NCBI RefSeq assembly: GCF_033473495.1 | Contig: NC_088938.1 | Location: 2,418,001-2,482,000, forward strand | Reading direction: 5' to 3' | DNA from: Cercospora beticola | Taxonomy: Eukaryota; Ascomycota; Dothideomycetes; Mycosphaerellales; Mycosphaerellaceae | Length of the DNA: 64,000 bases | Shown here: positions 10,950-21,745 of the stretch, one piece after another | How the letters are laid out: each line of letters begins with the position of its first letter | How positions within the stretch are numbered: the first letter of the stretch is position 1 | Translations under genes and position numbers: made by a program | The notes under the pieces: model-generated | Databases searched by the model: none | What the model saw: the letters and a program-made list of their open reading frames with translations, nothing else | What the model was told of the DNA's origin: nothing

Positions 10950-13900
10950 GTAGAAAGAGTTAGCCTTCTTATCCTTAAAGTAATATATATTACCTCTTAT
11001 AGGACCTATAGTATTAACTAGATAGAGAAGCAGGAAAAGAGTATAAGGGAGACTAGAGGCATATCCTATCTATACTACCTTAAAGCTTTAGAAGATCCTA
11101 GTTATAAGCTAGAAGTCTCTAAAGGGTAGGTAAGATAGAGAAAAGCCTAGTAAAGCATACTCTACTTTAAAAGAGAGGTATACTAAAAGAGTATAAAGAG
11201 GAAAGGATTAGCCTTAGACTATAGTACTTAAGTAGATAAGACTAGGCCTAAGTACTAAGTACTACTAATACCTTAGAACTAGCTAGTAGTGCCCTTCTAA
11301 GAAAGTAGATCTTTTAGAGGTTCTCTACCTAAGAACCTAACTAACTCCTATAAGAGAGAAGAGTCCTTAGATACCTTAGCTAAGAGAGAAAAGTCTTAGT
11401 AACTAGAGAAGGCAGAAATCTAGAAGCTACTAATTAGATTAAAAGAGCTTATATTTCTAGAGTTTAGATTTGTTTGTTTAATTTTATAAAAATAGATTTA
11501 ATAAGTAGAATTAAAAAGAAAAGAGCTATACTAGTACTAAGTAAGGAGAATTAGAAATAATAGTTTAGCCTACTATAGGACTACCTTAAGTTAAAGGATA
11601 TATTTTAGGTTATCTTAGAACTAATACCTAACTTATCTATTAAGTTATTACTATCTGTCTTTAGCCTAAAATATTTAAGAAACAACCTAATATAGGTTAA
11701 GGCTAATATAACTACTAGGTATAAAATAATAATCTGCCTATTAGAAGATAACTAGGAAAAGGTCCTTAAGAAGAGATAAGCCTTAAAGATATAGGAGAAG
11801 ATAAGAGCTAAGTATAGCAAGGTATATACTATATATATAATAGTATATATCTAGGAGTTTATAAACTTTTAGATAACTAAGGATATAATAATTAGAAAAG
11901 TATAGGTATAACTAGCTAGTATAGCAAGAAGGATTATAGAGGTAGACCCTTAGGAAGTATACTATAAGGAACTAGAGAGAAGACTTAAGTATCTCCTTAA
12001 TAGCTTGCCTAAAGTATACTAAAGCATAAAGGACATAATCCTTACCTAGTAGTCTATAGTATATAAAAGTATACTATAGCTACTAGAATCCTATAAAGCT
12101 AGACTAAACTAGTCCTAAGAGATAGTAATATTTGCTAAGGGCAGAGGTATATAATATATAAAGCTAAAATACTACCTTTATAGAGAAGAGTATTTTAGAA
12201 GTATTACTAAGTATCTATACCTTAATAAAGCTAAGAGAACTATTAACTTAAGATAGGCTAATAGAGTAGAGAAGAGAAGATTACTACCTAGAGAGAGTAC
12301 CTTTAGAAGGAGATCTTTACTAGATAGAGAAGTATTAAAAGAAATAGTAAAGAAACTTAACCTAAAAGTCTAATCCCTTAAAAAGAGACAAAGCTTAAGG
12401 AAGTTTTCTAAGAAGGTATATACTACCTAAGAAGATATAGAACCTTCTATAGTATCTAAAGTATCCTAATCTCTATTAGAGGATAATAATATTAATAAAG
12501 TTATATACTTAACTATAGAAGCAAAAGGCAAGTATATACTATTAAGGTAGCTACTTAACTCCTATGCTTTATTATATATAACTAACTAGGAATTACTTTT
12601 TAGAGAACTAAAACCTCTTTAGAGGAAAAAGTAGATTAAAGTTAGGAGTAGCTACCTAATAGCTATATATATAGGAAGTATAGTAATAGGTAAGAAAAGA
12701 GGAAAATAGATTGTTCTTAAGAATGTTCTCTTTATACTAAGTCTAGGAGTAAATCTTGTTTCTTAGAGCTAATTTAGCTAGTAGTATAGTGTTTAACTAC
12801 TAAAATTTATACTTGTTTTATTATCTAGGAAACTAGTTATCTAGACAAAACTATTAAGAGGAGTACTATTTATTAAGGAGATTAATAATATATTATAGGA
12901 GCTTGTAATATTATACTTTAATTAAAAATAAAAGAATAAAGCCTATACCTTTAAAGTCTAGAAAAAGACCTAAGAATAGTAGGAGCTTTAGTATAGGAGA
13001 CTTATATATTTTAAAGAGAGTCTTCTTAGAAACCTATATAAAGTGTCTAACTTAAAGGCTTAGATTCCTATTCTAAAGGAATACTAACTTTATAGAGTAT
13101 ATTCCTTAGTAAAAATAAAGAAATATAGAGAGAAAGAAACTAAGAGGAAACTATAAAAGTTATCTCTAGTTTCTATTAATATCTATAGTCCTTTGCCTAT
13201 CTTAAGATTAGGATATAAATAGTAGCTTAAGATTATTAATAACTTCTTAAGAAAGAAATAGACTTTCCTAATAAAGTCTAGAGAAGATATACTAAGTATC
13301 CTTAGAGACTAGAAAGTAAAAGCTAAGCTATAATCGAGAAATCCCCTCTAGATTATAAGAAGTAATAGAGCAAGAGAGCTTCTTACTATACTAAAGTAGT
13401 AGGAGAAGGAATATAGAATTTCCTTCTATATAACTAAAGTATATAACTCTATCTAGAATAGAGTAGTTAAGAGGTTAATCTAAACCTCTAAAAACTATAT
13501 AAGAGCAATACTAGAAGATGCCTATATACCTATTAAATTCTAGCTAGAAGCTTTAGTAGCTTATTTAGTTATTAGAAATTCCCTTCCTAATAGCCTAGAA
13601 ATTAATAGATTTAAGGTATTATCTAAGGAAGCCTTTTTAAGTATTTAACTCTTAGTATTATACTTTAGAGTTTAGAGTTGCAAAGCAGTAGTCTATATAG
13701 ATCCTAAGTCCTAGCTAGTAGGAATAAAATTAGATAAACTAATAAATAGAAGCAAAGATACTATATTTATTAGGTATATTCCTAATACTACTAAAATATA
13801 GCTCTTCTAGGAGCCTAATATAAGAGCTATTAAAGCCTATAATACTACTACTTAGTTTAAGTATAAGAAAGGAGGAGATATAGAGCTAAATATTCCTAAG

Positions 13901-16140
13901 CTTAATTAAGTAAGTAGTATACCTATTAGAAACCTAGTTAGTAGACCTCTAAAGAAGCTAATAGTAGTTATACCTTCTATAGCTACTATATCTATAGCTA
14001 TAGTAACTAAACCTATAGGTCCTAGCTAAATACTCTTTATATAGTTACTACCTCTACTAAAGGATAAGGAGGAGTACTAGAGAATAGAGGATCTAGAAGA
14101 AGAAAACTCTAGGGAACTATAACTCTAGTAGGAGAAAAGTAGAACTACTAAACTACCTAAGCTAAGCTAGGAAGTTAATAGATAAGCTAGTCCTAGTACT
14201 AGTAGGAGACTATATTCTAAAGCAAAAGGATTAAATATTATATAGTAGGACCTATAAGGAAATAGGGATTAGAAGAGGAACTAAGACTAAACCTATAGCT
14301 AAAAGAGAAGGAGATCTATCTTAGATAAAGGACTAGGCCTAGAGCTAAAAGCCTATAGTATAGTAATAAAATAAGTACTTTAGAAGAAATAGAGAGAATA
14401 TAGATAGGAGGAGGAGCCTAGTACTAAGTATTATAAGGCATTCCTAAGCTAAGTCTAAAGCTAAGAATAGGAGTAGATTTAGGAAGCCCTATTAGAGGTT
14501 TAGGAGTCTATATTTATAGCAATTGCTCCTTAAGTCTCTATATAGAGATAAGAAGTACCTATTCTAAAGTCCTATAAAGAGGCAATTTAGGATCCTAAAT
14601 AGAGATATATATAGAAGGATATAGTCTAAAAGGAACTAACTATATTAAGAAGTAATAATACCTAAACAAAGGTTATTCTACCTAAAGGAGTAAACCTTAT
14701 TATATCTAAATAGGTATTTAATATAAAGAGATTAATTAGTAGAGCTATTAAGAAGTTTAAGGCAAGACTAGTTATAAGAGGTTTCTCTTAGAAGTTTAGA
14801 GTTAATTTCTAGGAGACCTTTATACTAATAGTTAGGTATAATACCTTAAGAGTATTTATAGCTATAGTTTATAAGAAGGATCTAGAACTCTACTAAGTAG
14901 ATATAAACAATATATTTACTAAGAGCAAACTTAAAGAAGAAATCTTTATAATTCTACTACTAGGAGTTAAGATTCTACCTAATATAGTCCTACAAATCCT
15001 AAGAAGCTTATATAAACTAAAGTAAGTAGCAAGAGACTAGAACAAACTCTATATCTTAAAGTTAAAACAGATTAGGTTTATATAATTAGAAGTAGACCTA
15101 TACCTTCTTATCTACTAGGAAAGGAACATTCTAATCCTAACCTATATAGATAATATTCTAATTATAGTACTAAAGCTAGAAGATATACTTTAGTTTAAGG
15201 AATAGCTAGGTAAGGTATTTAAGATTAAGGATCTTAGAGAACTAGAGAAAATCCTTAGGATAAGGTTAATAAGAGATAGACAAGCTAGGATTCTAAAGCT
15301 TAATTAGGAATACTTTATTTAGGAGAACCTTATAAAGCTAGGAATAACTAAGGAGATAGCTAACCTAACTCTCTTACTAATAGATAGTTATAATAGCCTA
15401 AAACTAATAGGCTTATATAATAAGAGAGGGAACAAGACAGAGTACTAAAGCTAAACTAGTACCTAGATATAGCCTATAGTTATAATAAGACTAGATATTG
15501 CTTTCTCTCTTAGAAGGTTAAGCTTATATATCTTAGACCCGACTAAGAGGCATATATAAGCTCTAAAGAAACTAGCAAGATACCTAAAGTTATCCTAAGA
15601 CTTAGGATTAATATTTAGGAGAAATAGAGGAAGCCTAATAGGATATTTAGACTCTAACTATATAATAGACAAAGCAAACAGAGTCTTAATCCTTAGGAGC
15701 ATCTTCTTCCTTTATAGAGCTCTAGTTTCTTAGATAAGCAGGAAGCAAAAGTCTATTATAATATTAATAATAGAAGCTAAGTATATAGCTATAAATATAT
15801 ATATAAAGCAATCTTAGTTCCTAGTAGTACTCTTAAGGGAGATAGACTATATAGAGTTAGTAGGAGAATACCTATTCTAACTAACTATAAAAGCATATCC
15901 TAATATAGTAAAAGAGCTAAGGCTAGTACAAATTATAGGAGACAACTAAGCAGCTTTAACCCTTATTAAGGATATATATACTTATAAGAGATCTAAATAT
16001 ATTAATATTATATATAACTATATTAGACATCTCTAGCGGCAGAGGAAGGTTATAGTAGAATATATTCTAACAAAAGAGATAGTTGCTAGTAGCCTAACTA
16101 AACTAAAGAATAGGCTATAGTTTTAGGAGTTTATAAAATA
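10950..16140 (+). pseudogene. Copia Gag-Pol, RIP-decayed
   Basis: Readable blocks in order: integrase-like segments about 13.2-13.9 kb (FLIKSREDI, then RELLTILK). Reverse transcriptase at about 14.7-15.2 kb has FKARLVIRGFSQKF, YQVDINNIFTKSKLKEEIF and LTYIDNILII, where the catalytic YVDD box has become YIDN. RNase H at about 15.75-16.1 kb has IIEAKYIAI, AALTLIKDIYTYKRSKYI and a final LTKLKNRL. Numerous TAG/TAA stops replace Trp and Gln. The gag portion before 13 kb is too degraded to follow with certainty. The element cannot encode active enzymes. Confidence 0.8.
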
Positions 16141-16376
16141 ACTCTAACTTATATAAGGAAAGGCAAAAGATTCTAGCCCTAAAGAGATTAGTTCTAAGCG
16201 GAGGAATAAGATATATAAATAGAAGAAAGTAACTAGAAAACCTACCGCTAGGGTTTTTAGTTAGAAACTCTATCGATAGGGTTTTTTAGTCGTTTTAATC
16301 TAATTCGTATAGCTATATATAGGGATAGACTTAAATATAAGAAGGCAGGCAGAAGACTACCTAGCCTAAGTAGAAG

Positions 16377-16759
16377 TATTAGAAAGTGCAGTCTAGTTAG
16401 ATATTCTAAGGGATACTTTAGGGATTAGAATTAGGTAATATAGGTTATATAATACTAGGTTATATAACTTAGCTAATGCTTATCTTAGGAGTAAGATACA
16501 ACCTATAACTAACTAATACAATTAACTCGGTTAGTTCCTACTTATTATCTCTACTTCTACTATATTATACCTATCCGACGAGTGCCTACGAGAATACAAT
16601 TCAAAACTAGGTTATATAACCTAGCTAATACCTATCTTAGGAGTAAGATACAACCTATAACTAACTAATATAATTAACTCGGTTAGTTCCTACTTATTGT
16701 CTCTACTTCTACTATATTATACCTATCCGACGAGTGCCTACGAGAATACAAATTTAATA
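16377..16759 (+). repeat. 3' LTR of the Copia element with a 153-bp internal tandem duplication
   Basis: It starts TATTAG (a TGTTAG with TG-to-TA change). The segments 16453-16605 and 16606-16758 are near-identical in tandem, and only the second has the proper LTR end followed by the target duplication. So this is one LTR lengthened by duplication, not an LTR plus a solo LTR. Confidence 0.8.
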
Positions 16760-16764
16760 ACCTT
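16760..16764. repeat. Target-site duplication ACCTT of the Copia element (right)
   Basis: Matches 10681-10685 exactly. Confidence 0.85.
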
Positions 16765-16885
16765 TGCTATAGCGCTTGCAATAAGCGTAGACGGTCTTAT
16801 TATCCTTATTTAATACTATATATACTATATCGTAGTTCTTACGCGTATACTAGCGACACGGATTCGATACTACTATTCCTTTATT

Positions 16886-16890
16886 AGTCT
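16886..16890. repeat. Target-site duplication AGTCT of the short LTR element (left)
   Basis: AGTCT lies directly before the left LTR and recurs at 19228-19232. Confidence 0.85.
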
Positions 16891-17106
16891 TATTAAATAT
16901 AGGAGTCTAACCTGTCTAGGTATAGCGGAATAAGGCAAAGTGAAACCCCCTATAGTAAGTAGTTAGAGAGGCTTAGGTTGCTATCTACCGTAAGCCTACA
17001 AAGAAATACCCTCTGCTAAGAATTCCTAAAGCCTAAGGTACTACTTGCCTAAAGCCTAACTATTAGATAGAGAGATATAGTATCTATAGAATCTCAAATC
17101 GTAACA
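16891..17106 (-). repeat. Left LTR (3' LTR) of the short element
   Basis: Starts TATTAAATATAGGAGTC (RIP-type variant of TGTTAAATATAGGGGTC) and ends ATCGTAACA; near-identical to 19012-19227. Confidence 0.87.
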
Positions 17107-19011
17107 CTCCCTCTAATAGCCTATCTCTTAATAGCTAGTTACCTTTCCTTAGTCTTATCCTCTATTATAGCAAAGGCCCTTGCCTTGCCTATATCTCTAA
17201 AAGCTAAGACTATACTTCTTGTAGGTTCTAGATACTAATAGCTTAATAGCAAGTGTCCCTTCCCTTAATATAGAGTGCACTGCCTAGCTTTAAACAACTC
17301 TAAGTTGTCTGTCCTCTTTCTCTCTTATTATTGTCTCTATATAGCTCTTATAGTATAAGCTAAAGGCTCTAATCCTCCCTCTAGTTTAGGTTACCTAGGT
17401 ATCCCTACTTCTTTCTCTTCTAGAATAGAAAGGATATTATTAGGTAATAAGTATAGTTAGGCATCTATAGTATCTCTAATAGATAACTAAGATTTAGGTA
17501 GGCTACTAAGCAGAACTTAGATTCTGTTCTTAGGTTTAACTGCCTCTACTATTGCTAGCTAGGCCTCCCTTATCTTCTTCCTAAGTAATAGTAAGCTTAA
17601 CTATACTTGTAATACACTCTATAAACTTGTTATTTAAAAGGTAAAGTACTGCTATACTAGTTTCCTTCCTAATGCTTTATTATCCTTATACTTCTTCTTT
17701 AGCTCTTACTAGATAGCCTTTGCTATCTCTTTCTCTAATACTACCTCTTTATCCTCTTTACTAATATAAAGCTAAATCTAGTAGATTGCTTTATAGTTTG
17801 CCTTGTTAGTTATTAGGATAGATATTAAGGTCTTAATAGTTAAGTATAGGTCTTCTCCCTTAAGGAATATAGCTATCTTTCTAAACTATTATTCTAAGTT
17901 CTCCTTAGAGAGTACTAGATATAGTCTCTTTACTAAAGTACTATTTATCTTGTCTTATTCCTATCTTGTCTTCTAAAGGGTTAACTTTAGGTATATATAT
18001 TACTAAGTTCTTCTAACTATAGCTAAGAAATAAATTTGTTTTATATAGTAAACTAGGACCTATATATCTTGGCATTCGGTTCTTAGTATATATATAGGTA
18101 GAAATTCCCTTATACTAGATAGACTATCTAGTAGGGGATTAACTATGCTAAGACTCCTCTCTCTTAGCTAGAGCTTATAGGACTCTATCTTCTAGGTAGC
18201 TCTAGGGCAGGCATTATACCCTAGGCCTTATATATAGCATATATGTTAATAGCTAAAGGAGTATACCTCTCTAGTACCCTCTAGTATAGGAACCTCCTAG
18301 TGCTACTATATTTATAACAAAGGTAGGTTTATAACTCCTCTTAATCTTAGGTATATTAGTTTGTCTAACTAGGCCCCTAGGGCCTAATTGTCTAATCCTC
18401 CTTTAGATTCTAGGGATAGTAAGAGGTTTAGTTAGTCTCTAAAGTGTTATTAGCTAATAGCAGGTCTCTCTAGAACCTGCCTTGTAACTATCCTCTCTAA
18501 ATATAACCTGCCTAGTATAAACCAATCCTCTAGCCTTATAAGATCTTCCTTTAAATAGGTAGTAAGTTCTATCTATATAGCTGTCTTTAGGAGACTCTTC
18601 TCCCTCTAATAGCCTAACTACTCTTCTAACTTTGTCCTCTTCTGCTTTCTAGTAGCAGGGAAATGCTAGACTAACTCCTAGTATTGTTAGACTATAACTT
18701 TTGTTTACTAAGCACCTAGCCTAGGTGCCTTATAGGGTTTGTTCTCTGTCTTTATATAGCCGTATAGTATGTCCTTCTACTTAGGACTAATATATATTAG
18801 ATATCCTATCTACCTATATATACTATTCTTTCTACTATCTAGTTTGTGCCCGCAAGACTACTCCTCTTGCTTCTAACTCTTTTATAGCTTTAGATCCTAC
18901 TATTGCCTTTAAGTCTCTTACTAGAGTACTTTAACTCCTACCGGGAGTACTTACTATTATATCCTCTAGCTCCTAGCTTTCCGGCTACGATGCAAACCCG
19001 GGCTTATAACC
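17107..19011 (-). other. Internal region of the short LTR element, no coding motif seen
   Basis: About 1.9 kb of AT-rich sequence rich in CTCCCTCTAG-like and TATAG-like strings. I could not follow a reading frame on either strand. At 18997-19011 the minus strand carries the 15-bp primer-binding site, and the sequence further in (TTTGCATCGTAGCCGG on the minus strand) is less decayed than the rest. Confidence 0.5.
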
Positions 19012-19227
19012 TGTTAAATATAGGGGTCTAACCTGTCTAGGTATAGCGGAATAAGGCAAAGTGAAACCCCCTATAGTAAGTAGTTAGAGAGGCTTAGGTT
19101 GCTATCTACTATAAGCCTATAAAGAAATACCCTCTGCTAAGAATTCCTAAAGCCTAAGGCACTACTTACCTAAAGCCTAACTATTAGATAGAGAGACATA
19201 GTATCTATAGAATCTTAAATCGTAACA
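19012..19227 (-). repeat. Right LTR (5' LTR) of the short element
   Basis: Starts TGTTAAATATAGGGGTC and ends ATCGTAACA on the plus strand; 216 bp, same length as the left copy. Confidence 0.87.
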
Positions 19228-19232
19228 AGTCT
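19228..19232. repeat. Target-site duplication AGTCT of the short LTR element (right)
   Basis: Matches 16886-16890 exactly. Confidence 0.85.
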
Positions 19233-19886
19233 CTATAATCCTACTAGCTACTAAATACTTATTAAGGTTATTTCTAGCCGTCTTCTTTAGCTACGACTCC
19301 TTTACTATAGCTTTATATAGCTAGGCTTACTATTTATTAGGTAGATAGAACTAGAAGTCGGAAGGGTTCGTAGTAGTAGAGTAGCGGAGGTTAAGAAGAA
19401 CGGGGTCGATAGCAATAGTACTAAAACATTAATAAGTATACTATAAGTATACTACGAGGTAGATTTAAACCTATAGTTTAGTAGCCGTCTTATTCTCTAT
19501 TTTAGTAAATTAAGTTAATTCTAAGATCTCGCTAGCAGCTCGTTCTAGCGTCGGTAGTAGTAATTACGCTAGACGTTTGCGCCTATAAAGAGGTTATTAG
19601 TATAATAATTTACGTCCGAAGATAGCTAGGTACGTACGACGAGCGTATAGTGCGTACTATAGACTAATTATAGAATAGTATCGCGAAAATAGTATCGAAC
19701 GCGCTGCGGCGGAAAGCTTATAGCGGAGGTAGTAGTAGGCGACGAGGTAATATAGACCTCGAGCGCTATTGTTTAGGCGTACAATGAACTGCTAAATAGG
19801 CTGTTTAATGCGACAATGCGACAGCGACAATAGTAGTTGCTATTGTAGTCAATAAACTAAGTAAACACTAAGGTAGAAGCGAATTA

Positions 19887-19919
19887 CGTAGTGGCAACCA
19901 CTAAGGTTTCGGCCTCCAT
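19887..19919 (-). repeat. Right terminal inverted repeat of the 13-kb element
   Basis: Reverse complement of 6915-6947 with two mismatches. It is followed by ACGGCAAG, the right direct repeat (19920-19927). Confidence 0.8.
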
Positions 19920-19927
19920 ACGGCAAG
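19920..19927. repeat. Right target-site duplication of the 13-kb element
   Basis: ACGGCAAG, seven of eight bases shared with 6907-6914. Confidence 0.6.
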
Positions 19928-20360
19928 CTCCCGAAGCAAGCGCGCCAAGGAGACGTCGGCCAGCAAGCCAGATCACTGATGTGGCTTCTTACACTTTGCA
20001 CAATCACACCACCGCAAGAGCGCCAAAAGCAAAGTCTTCGCACGATCGTGTAGGTCCAGCAGCCGCTCTCTCAGGCTGAGCCCATGTAACAGGCCAAGTG
20101 ATGCATACTCATCGCTTTGAATCGCTCGCCTGCGAGATCCCATCTTGCGATATTCACATAGACAAAATGATACGCAAGTCAAGTCCATACCGTCCGAGCT
20201 CACTGCGCTAACTGTAGAGTTCTATTGCGTCTGGTCTAACAGACGCCACAGCTGGCCATGCCGCGAGTCTGGGTCATCTGATTGCCCTTATAGGACGTAG
20301 CTTTTCTCGTGCGCTTCTCAATGGGCCACGACCCATTTCCTTCTTCCCACAAGCTCAATC
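19928..20360. other. Intergenic, no recognisable gene
   Basis: Base composition returns abruptly to a normal mixed composition after the element. Only short overlapping ORFs occur; the stretch probably holds the promoter of the PAN-domain gene. Confidence 0.5.
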
Positions 20361-21745
20361 ATGCGTCTTCTGGTGCTTCTTACAGCATTGCTGCCGTCTC
20401 TGGGGGCCTTCGCTGCCACTTTGGAGCATTCGCACAGCGACAGTCTCGTTGAGCAGCCTGAGAAGCGCAACTACTATCGGCCGACCTGTGGCATCTCTGG
20501 TTATCCGAAGAAGACGTACAAGCCCTACAAGACCATCCGCCGCTGATGCAACCAGTCGCAATGCTCTGCATATTGTAAGCAAAGCTCCAAATGCAAAAGC
20601 TATGCTTTGGGCAAGCAAGATTGCCTTCTCTACTCGGTCTCGGTCAAGGACAATGTCAAGAGTGGCTATGGGGCAACGTACAAATTCTACGACAAGTCCT
20701 GCCCATGCCCAAAGCCGAGTGCGACCAAGACAACGTGAGCAAGACTGAGAGTGTTCTAATGCGCGCGCACTTACTGAAATCGCGTAGGACTGCGAGGACT
20801 ACAACAAGATCTCAGACTACTTCGCGCACATCGACGAAAACGAGCACTACTACTGCAGTCTCCGAAAGCACCACTACAGCTACAGTCTCCGCGTTGACTA
20901 CCTCGGCGGCATCGACCACCACGGCCAGTGGAAGTACCACAAGCAGTGTCAGTGTCAGCTCTACTTCTAGCGACGCTACCACAACTAGCGCGAGCTCGAC
21001 TTCTACCGCCAGCAGCACTTCTAGTGCTACTACTACTTCAGTAACGACCACGGCCTCAACTACGTCCACCACCTCCTCTTCTCCATCCACCACCACGACA
21101 TCGATAACCACAACCACGTCTTCTTCAACGACTACAACTTCGTGAGCAAAATCGCAACCATCATTTGGCTTTGACTCTCACTAATCTTTGAGGTCTTTTA
21201 GCAGCACAACGACTACAACAGTTGCGGCCAAACAGACGGGCAATATTAGACTAACTGATGAACGCAACAACATGCAAACCGAGACTGGGGCTGTCCTGGA
21301 CAGACCAACCAATGTCGATCCGGCTGCCTTCATTTTCGGTGAGCTTAGTGACGCCGTGGGTACCGACCAGTATGTCTTTGATCCTGCCGATGGATCTCTG
21401 CAGGTTCTCAAGGCCGATCGTGCCCCCTCCACCATTGGTCAATTTCTTTACTACGATCCAGTGACTGCTGGATTCGGACCACCCAACGGAGGAGGTGTGG
21501 TTTCTTATTTAGTCGCCACCACCGAGGCAGATGCAGCAGCGAGGAATGGCCAGAAGGCTGTGTGTCAGATTTCATCGGCTTCACAGGTAGATTGCGCGTT
21601 CGGCCCAAGCACTGTGGCAGATGTATGGTTCTGTGCAGGATCGATCGCTCTCGTCTCGCAGGGTCGCGATCCAGGGGAACCTTGCGACGGCCTTAGTATC
21701 ACAACAAAAGTGACAAGCGTCGTCTTCAACACGCCTGCTGAGTAA
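20361..21745 (+). CDS. Secreted PAN/apple-domain protein with Ser/Thr-rich linker; interrupted by in-frame TGA
   Basis: Exons 20361-20734, 20788-21141 and 21202-21745 join in phase to 424 codons. A signal peptide (MRLLVLLTALLPSLGAFAA) precedes a PAN-like domain: RPTCGISGYPKKTY, then CNQSQCSAYCKQSSKCKSYAL and DCLLYSVSVKDNV, ending YKFYDKSCP. After it come about 150 residues almost purely Thr/Ser (O-glycosylated cell-wall or secreted linker) and a C-terminal domain of about 170 residues with four Cys, not recognised. Inside the PAN domain the codon at 20544-20546 is TGA (CGC CGC TGA TGC), the expected place of an ordinary residue; CGA-to-TGA is the simplest origin. The gene is therefore a recent pseudogene, a polymorphism or an error. 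Extracellular role, ligand unknown. Confidence 0.68.

Larger units (their letters stand above)
10686..16759 (+). mobile_element. Ty1/Copia LTR retrotransposon, RIP-decayed, 6,074 bp
   Basis: The element begins TGTTAG at 10686, ends ...AATTTAATA at 16759 and is flanked by the 5-bp duplication ACCTT. LTRs are 231 bp (left) and 383 bp (right; the excess is an internal duplication). Internal order is gag region, integrase, reverse transcriptase, RNase H on the plus strand, the Copia order. All domains are full of TAG/TAA. It was inserted in the minus-strand gene of the outer element. CpG is visibly rarer here than in the outer element. Confidence 0.88.
16891..19227 (-). mobile_element. Short (2,337-bp) LTR element, probably non-autonomous
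   Basis: Two 216-bp LTRs with ends TGTTA/TAACA enclose only about 1.9 kb. The 5-bp duplication AGTCT flanks the whole. The primer-binding site sits next to the right LTR on the minus strand, so the element is inserted in reverse. Its 15-base primer-binding site equals that of the nearby Copia element although the LTRs differ. No reverse transcriptase or integrase motif was seen, and the size is too small for a full Pol, pointing to a deleted or TRIM/LARD-like derivative mobilised in trans (inference). Confidence 0.82.
10375..19837 (-). pseudogene. RIP-decayed Cys-rich, coiled-coil protein gene split by two LTR elements
   Basis: Three separate blocks, about 19837-19228, 16890-16765 and 10685-10375, form one continuous minus-strand frame when the two LTR elements and one copy of each TSD are removed, giving about 345 codons. 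The N-terminal part is basic and Leu-rich (FGRKLL, YRRKRLAQ). The middle has IVVSNPCR followed by a segment with several Cys or Cys-derived Tyr codons (YAYCKRYSKG). The C-terminal part is a heptad-like coiled coil (ERLAILESILAKL, DKVTMLEANNAILNEKV). A Cys-cluster plus coiled coil suggests a nucleic-acid-binding partner of the integrase, but this is inference. Stops are TAG/TAA of RIP type. No frameshift was noticed. Confidence 0.6.
6915..19919. mobile_element. About 13.0-kb RIP-decayed TIR element carrying three decayed genes and two nested LTR elements
   Basis: The unit is bounded by 33-bp inverted repeats and a near-perfect 7-8 bp direct repeat. Minus the two nested insertions (6,074 and 2,337 bp, plus one TSD copy each) the original element was about 4.6 kb. 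From the left it holds an integrase-core frame and an unknown frame on the plus strand, and from the right a minus-strand Cys-rich coiled-coil frame, so the gene sets converge. No ORF of 60 codons or more survives between about 7.1 and 19.85 kb. Stops are almost all TAG or TAA at Trp/Gln positions, as expected from C-to-T change at CpA on either strand (RIP). I do not recognise the element as a named superfamily. Confidence 0.75.

Noticed and set aside
16601..16759. Possible solo LTR next to the Copia 3' LTR
   Set aside because: Target duplication ACCTT encloses it and the copy begins mid-LTR; better explained as internal tandem duplication.
20540..20550. Programmed stop-codon readthrough at TGA
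   Set aside because: Following base context (TGA TGC) is not the efficient CTA-type readthrough context; nonsense mutation or error is simpler.
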